Below are positions 62,901 to 64,000 of a stretch of 64,000 nucleotides of DNA, in pieces. The stretch is from positions 227,084 to 291,083 of the forward strand of contig JACRDF010000048.1 of assembly GCA_016212925.1 (NCBI GenBank), in the 5' to 3' direction. Source of the stretch: Desulfomonile tiedjei. GTDB taxonomy: Bacteria > Desulfobacterota > Desulfomonilia > Desulfomonilales > Desulfomonilaceae. Under the pieces are notes generated by a model. The model was not told the origin of the DNA. It did not search any database and saw only the letters and a program-made list of their open reading frames with translations. A program made the translations under genes and the position numbers. Positions within the stretch are counted from its first letter, which is position 1. Each line of letters opens with the position of its first letter.

Positions 62901-63264
62901 CGATTGCGATGGTTCCCTTGAGGATAGGCAGCAGGCGCATTTCCAGCATGATTTCGGGAACATCGATCACGACTTTTTCATCAGCCTTTTCGCGGACTTT
63001 GAGGCCTGTGAGGATAATTCTGGGGGTATCGAACGACAGCCACGTCAGGTCCACTGACGAAAATGAGATCCGTTTCTCGACCTCATTTTCCAGGCGGGGA
63101 ATGACAAATCTGGCGATTTGTTCTCCGTCAAGGTGGTACCGTGCGTACAGCACCGCGGCCATCCCGATAACGAGGATGCACAAGAAGATCAGTAACAGGC
63201 AGGCTGCTATGACCCTCGGGACGGACGACCGTCTGGATTGTTTATTCGTTTTGTCGTGATCCAT
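59932..63264 (-). CDS. AsmA-family large envelope protein
   Basis: 1110 residues with one N-terminal transmembrane helix (V-I-A-A-C-L-L-L-I-F-L-C-I-L-V-I-G-M) and a very long beta-rich domain, the layout of AsmA/YhdP/TamB-like bridge proteins that carry lipids across the periplasm. Typical early sequence: V-D-L-T-W-L-S-F-D-T-P-R-I-I-L-T-G-L-K-V and I-A-I-E-R-V-R-I-V-G-P; many repeated G-x-x-x-L-x-x-x-D-V strands follow, and the C-terminal domain (about 970-1110; L-S-K-I-F-S-L-V-N-L-G-S-L-L) resembles the AsmA C-terminus. It is a single gene, convergent with rnhB. Confidence 0.85.
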   Translation of the reverse strand: MDHDKTNKQSRRSSVPRVIAACLLLIFLCILVIGMAAVLYARYHLDGEQIARFVIPRLENEVEKRISFSSVDLTWLSFDTPRIILTGLKVREKADEKVVIDVPEIMLEMRLLPILKGTIAIERVRIVGPTVSLGPEQLQPEKEPQAGPRSWIPPAMLWPVVKRFELSDGRMVWRGTAGRLDDEGVLLSNIEITATDLTPRGAGGFVIKGLAPEGNRTGSFHVSGELSEMPWQETDWRGKVRVQLTDFPLLPFQALVPRVKKELPAVAGTVNLDVTAKGEPKNCNVAGILEASNVGLAAGPIFFRQAQMDKARVRFKVERSGESIQADLPEVSLPGLALAAEAKLGNISSPDATLTLALKKADLELGKLFPFIPLNLFNIGDRDRLLEAGLKGHIIVTGGSWTGRLSDFLHKWNQGAILLDVLLDKISGFVPGLGLPVAGASGHVRLSSDEILFNGISLTVGSSPIVLNGWIQDLNKSPRSDLFLSMTAQAQDLKPILENTVIARHAGQWLQWIKDPIGGIAITLDIKGSLDRPSMKGRVMLEDLQCNVSGLPFPVKKVNGALRFRGSSVSFSGLKGLIGESQAELTGTASPEHTEITGEIKVVPHDLKAWLPSGWAIGGNVPLSLSVKGKAPRMDFSVGADLKANSLRVGSFLKKKPGAPLKIEASGSRGPDGLTIEDAYLVANQSRISSKITVNGNRRATILVNLPPKGIQTDELVSIVDPDLELQPGGRLEGDAVIRTSLDRFQDLSLEANLLLNHVSLRLPGFHKRAEGLTGSIHRRPKSMNITLERAKIGSSLIQGTMSILDFENPKVDINLESSFLDTTDFTAPRGYIPKMTWGEWIRVNPVFRFLARSRGAGLVKIAKGKTEVRTFSNFQAQFEGANGLIKSPKWQMNYADGTITGSALFDIRMNTQTPLTLDFQADHLKMDRVMLSDPNRLKVEGDTLVEGRMKWNLGDTGPKNNGLYKTGTMEVRLRDGAVHRFETLSKIFSLVNLGSLLRGRLPDVLSQGLPYQHFTWKMEVFDSKWKIKDLKLEADAARINSTGMYFGDQDRVDFKVDVSPLVGLDTLVSGLFGNLITKDGKILTTTFRVRGPSASPDVRLEFENLKQPD

Positions 63265-63574
63265 TGAGAGCGCAGAGGTCGCTTCCGGGAGCCCGGCGGT
63301 TCACTGGGCCCGCGCCTGGCTCCCTGCTGATTCGGACAGGACGCAAATGGATGGATATCGCAAATGGGCATTCAACGAAAGAAAAAAATCCTGTCTGATC
63401 ACAGCCCAGTATATTGTGTGGTTAACCTATTTTCTAGTCCAAGACGGCTTTGAGCCGAAATTATTCGTACCGGGTTGGCTTCGCACGAACGAATTGCCCA
63501 GAATCCCGCGAAATCTCAGACCCCGGTGGATGCAAAGTTCGAAAACACTTACATGTCGCTGTCGGTAACGGCCT
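63265..63574. other. Intergenic, nothing recognised
   Basis: About 310 bp between two minus-strand genes. I see no gene, RNA or strong terminator. Short plus-strand frames here lack coding character. Confidence 0.5.
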
Positions 63575-63904
63575 TCAAGCCTTGGTCTGCTTTTTGAGCC
63601 GAGATATTTTTCTCCTCAGGATGCTTATGCGGGACCGATCAGCCCCTTGCTCGCGTTCCTCTTCCCTTTGCTTCTTCAGGGCCGCTATTTTGACTTTGGT
63701 ATCACGGACGGTTATTGCCTTTTTCTTTTCCGGAGCCGCGATGCCCTTTGCCTTCCTGAGCGCAACGAGCAATTCTTCCTTGTTCATTCCATGAACGCCT
63801 TGCAACTCACCGGCCTTTAAGGCTTCTTCCCTTAGCTCTTTTGTGGTCCACTTTTCCAGCGGCTTTTCTTTCTTTTCCTTTTGCTCTTTTTTCTTTGGAG
63901 ACAT
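63575..63904 (-). CDS. Rho_N (SAP-like) domain protein
   Basis: 109 residues, very rich in lysine and glutamate. Residues about 17-52 (W-T-T-K-E-L-R-E-E-A-L-K-A-G, then M-N-K-E-E-L-L-V-A-L-R-K-A-K-G) form the helix-turn-helix of the Rho N-terminal/SAP-like domain that binds nucleic acids. The remainder is a coiled-coil of basic heptads (I-A-A-L-K-K-Q-R-E-E-E, I-S-I-L-R-R-K-I-S-R-L-K-K). GGAGG precedes the ATG. The role is unknown; nucleic-acid binding is inferred. Confidence 0.85.
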   Translation of the reverse strand: MSPKKKEQKEKKEKPLEKWTTKELREEALKAGELQGVHGMNKEELLVALRKAKGIAAPEKKKAITVRDTKVKIAALKKQREEEREQGADRSRISILRRKISRLKKQTKA

Positions 63905-64000
63905 TTCTCCTCCTGGCGGAGCTTATTATTCTTCGGAATCAAACTTTCATTATGAACAAAAGGCCGTTCAAATTCAAGCCCTTTCTAAGAGGACGGGTGA

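Overview
The window reads as chromosomal DNA of an anaerobic or microaerophilic Gram-negative bacterium of the Desulfobacterota (deltaproteobacterial) type; a Desulfomonile-like sulfate-reducing or syntrophic lineage is my best guess, not a proven placement. Reasons: a selenocysteine-decoding methionine sulfoxide reductase, an octaheme c-type cytochrome, a di-heme peroxidase beside KatG, a crotonase/2,4-dienoyl-CoA reductase pair, a 2-hydroxyglutaryl-CoA dehydratase-family subunit, and a translation operon (rpsP-khpA-rimM-trmD-rplS-rnhB) in the usual order. I see no rRNA, tRNA, CRISPR array, intact transposase or phage module.

Layout. 1-6.1 kb: small unknown protein, the interrupted (TGA) msrA, an APC amino-acid permease, two ankyrin proteins, an ABC ATPase. 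6.1-7.3 kb: palindromic repeats and one small ORF. 7.3-11.1 kb: nuclease-fold protein and purD, a lone receiver protein and small membrane or secreted unknowns. 11.3-16.6 kb: a large B12/radical-SAM protein fused to a trigger-factor-type PPIase domain and helical repeats, then crotonase and dienoyl-CoA reductase. 16.6-22.5 kb: a repeat-rich gap, then a four-gene signalling cassette (NMT1/SsuA-like binding protein, histidine kinase, Rcp-type regulator, sigma54 activator). 23.0-25.3 kb: Rieske/FAD oxidoreductase and a PilZ-like protein. 25.5-32.7 kb: peroxide-defence block with a PerR-like Fur protein, di-heme peroxidase, katG and an octaheme-HEAT-TPR cytochrome.

32.8-41.0 kb is an exported hydrolase island: three formylglycine-type sulfatases, a calcineurin-like phosphoesterase and a HAD phosphatase, plus a 35-codon remnant of a second HAD phosphatase that implies duplication and deletion. 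41.1-45 kb: MscS channel, two envelope proteins, a membrane-anchored ankyrin protein. 45.1-52.6 kb: bifunctional PutA overlapping two large polytopic membrane proteins. 52.7-56.6 kb: a HgdB-like protein, a YgiT-like antitoxin remnant, hrcA, an inositol-monophosphatase-family protein. 56.8-59.9 kb: the rpsP-rnhB operon behind a near-consensus sigma70 promoter. 59.9-63.9 kb: an AsmA-like protein and a Rho_N-domain protein.

The two observations most worth following are (1) msrA, where an in-frame TGA sits exactly at the catalytic cysteine of the G-C-F-W-G motif with a hairpin just downstream resembling a bacterial SECIS, and (2) the B12/radical-SAM/trigger-factor-PPIase/TPR fusion. Intergenic DNA also carries several families of imperfect palindromes, one with a compensatory base change between copies and one apparently nested inside another.
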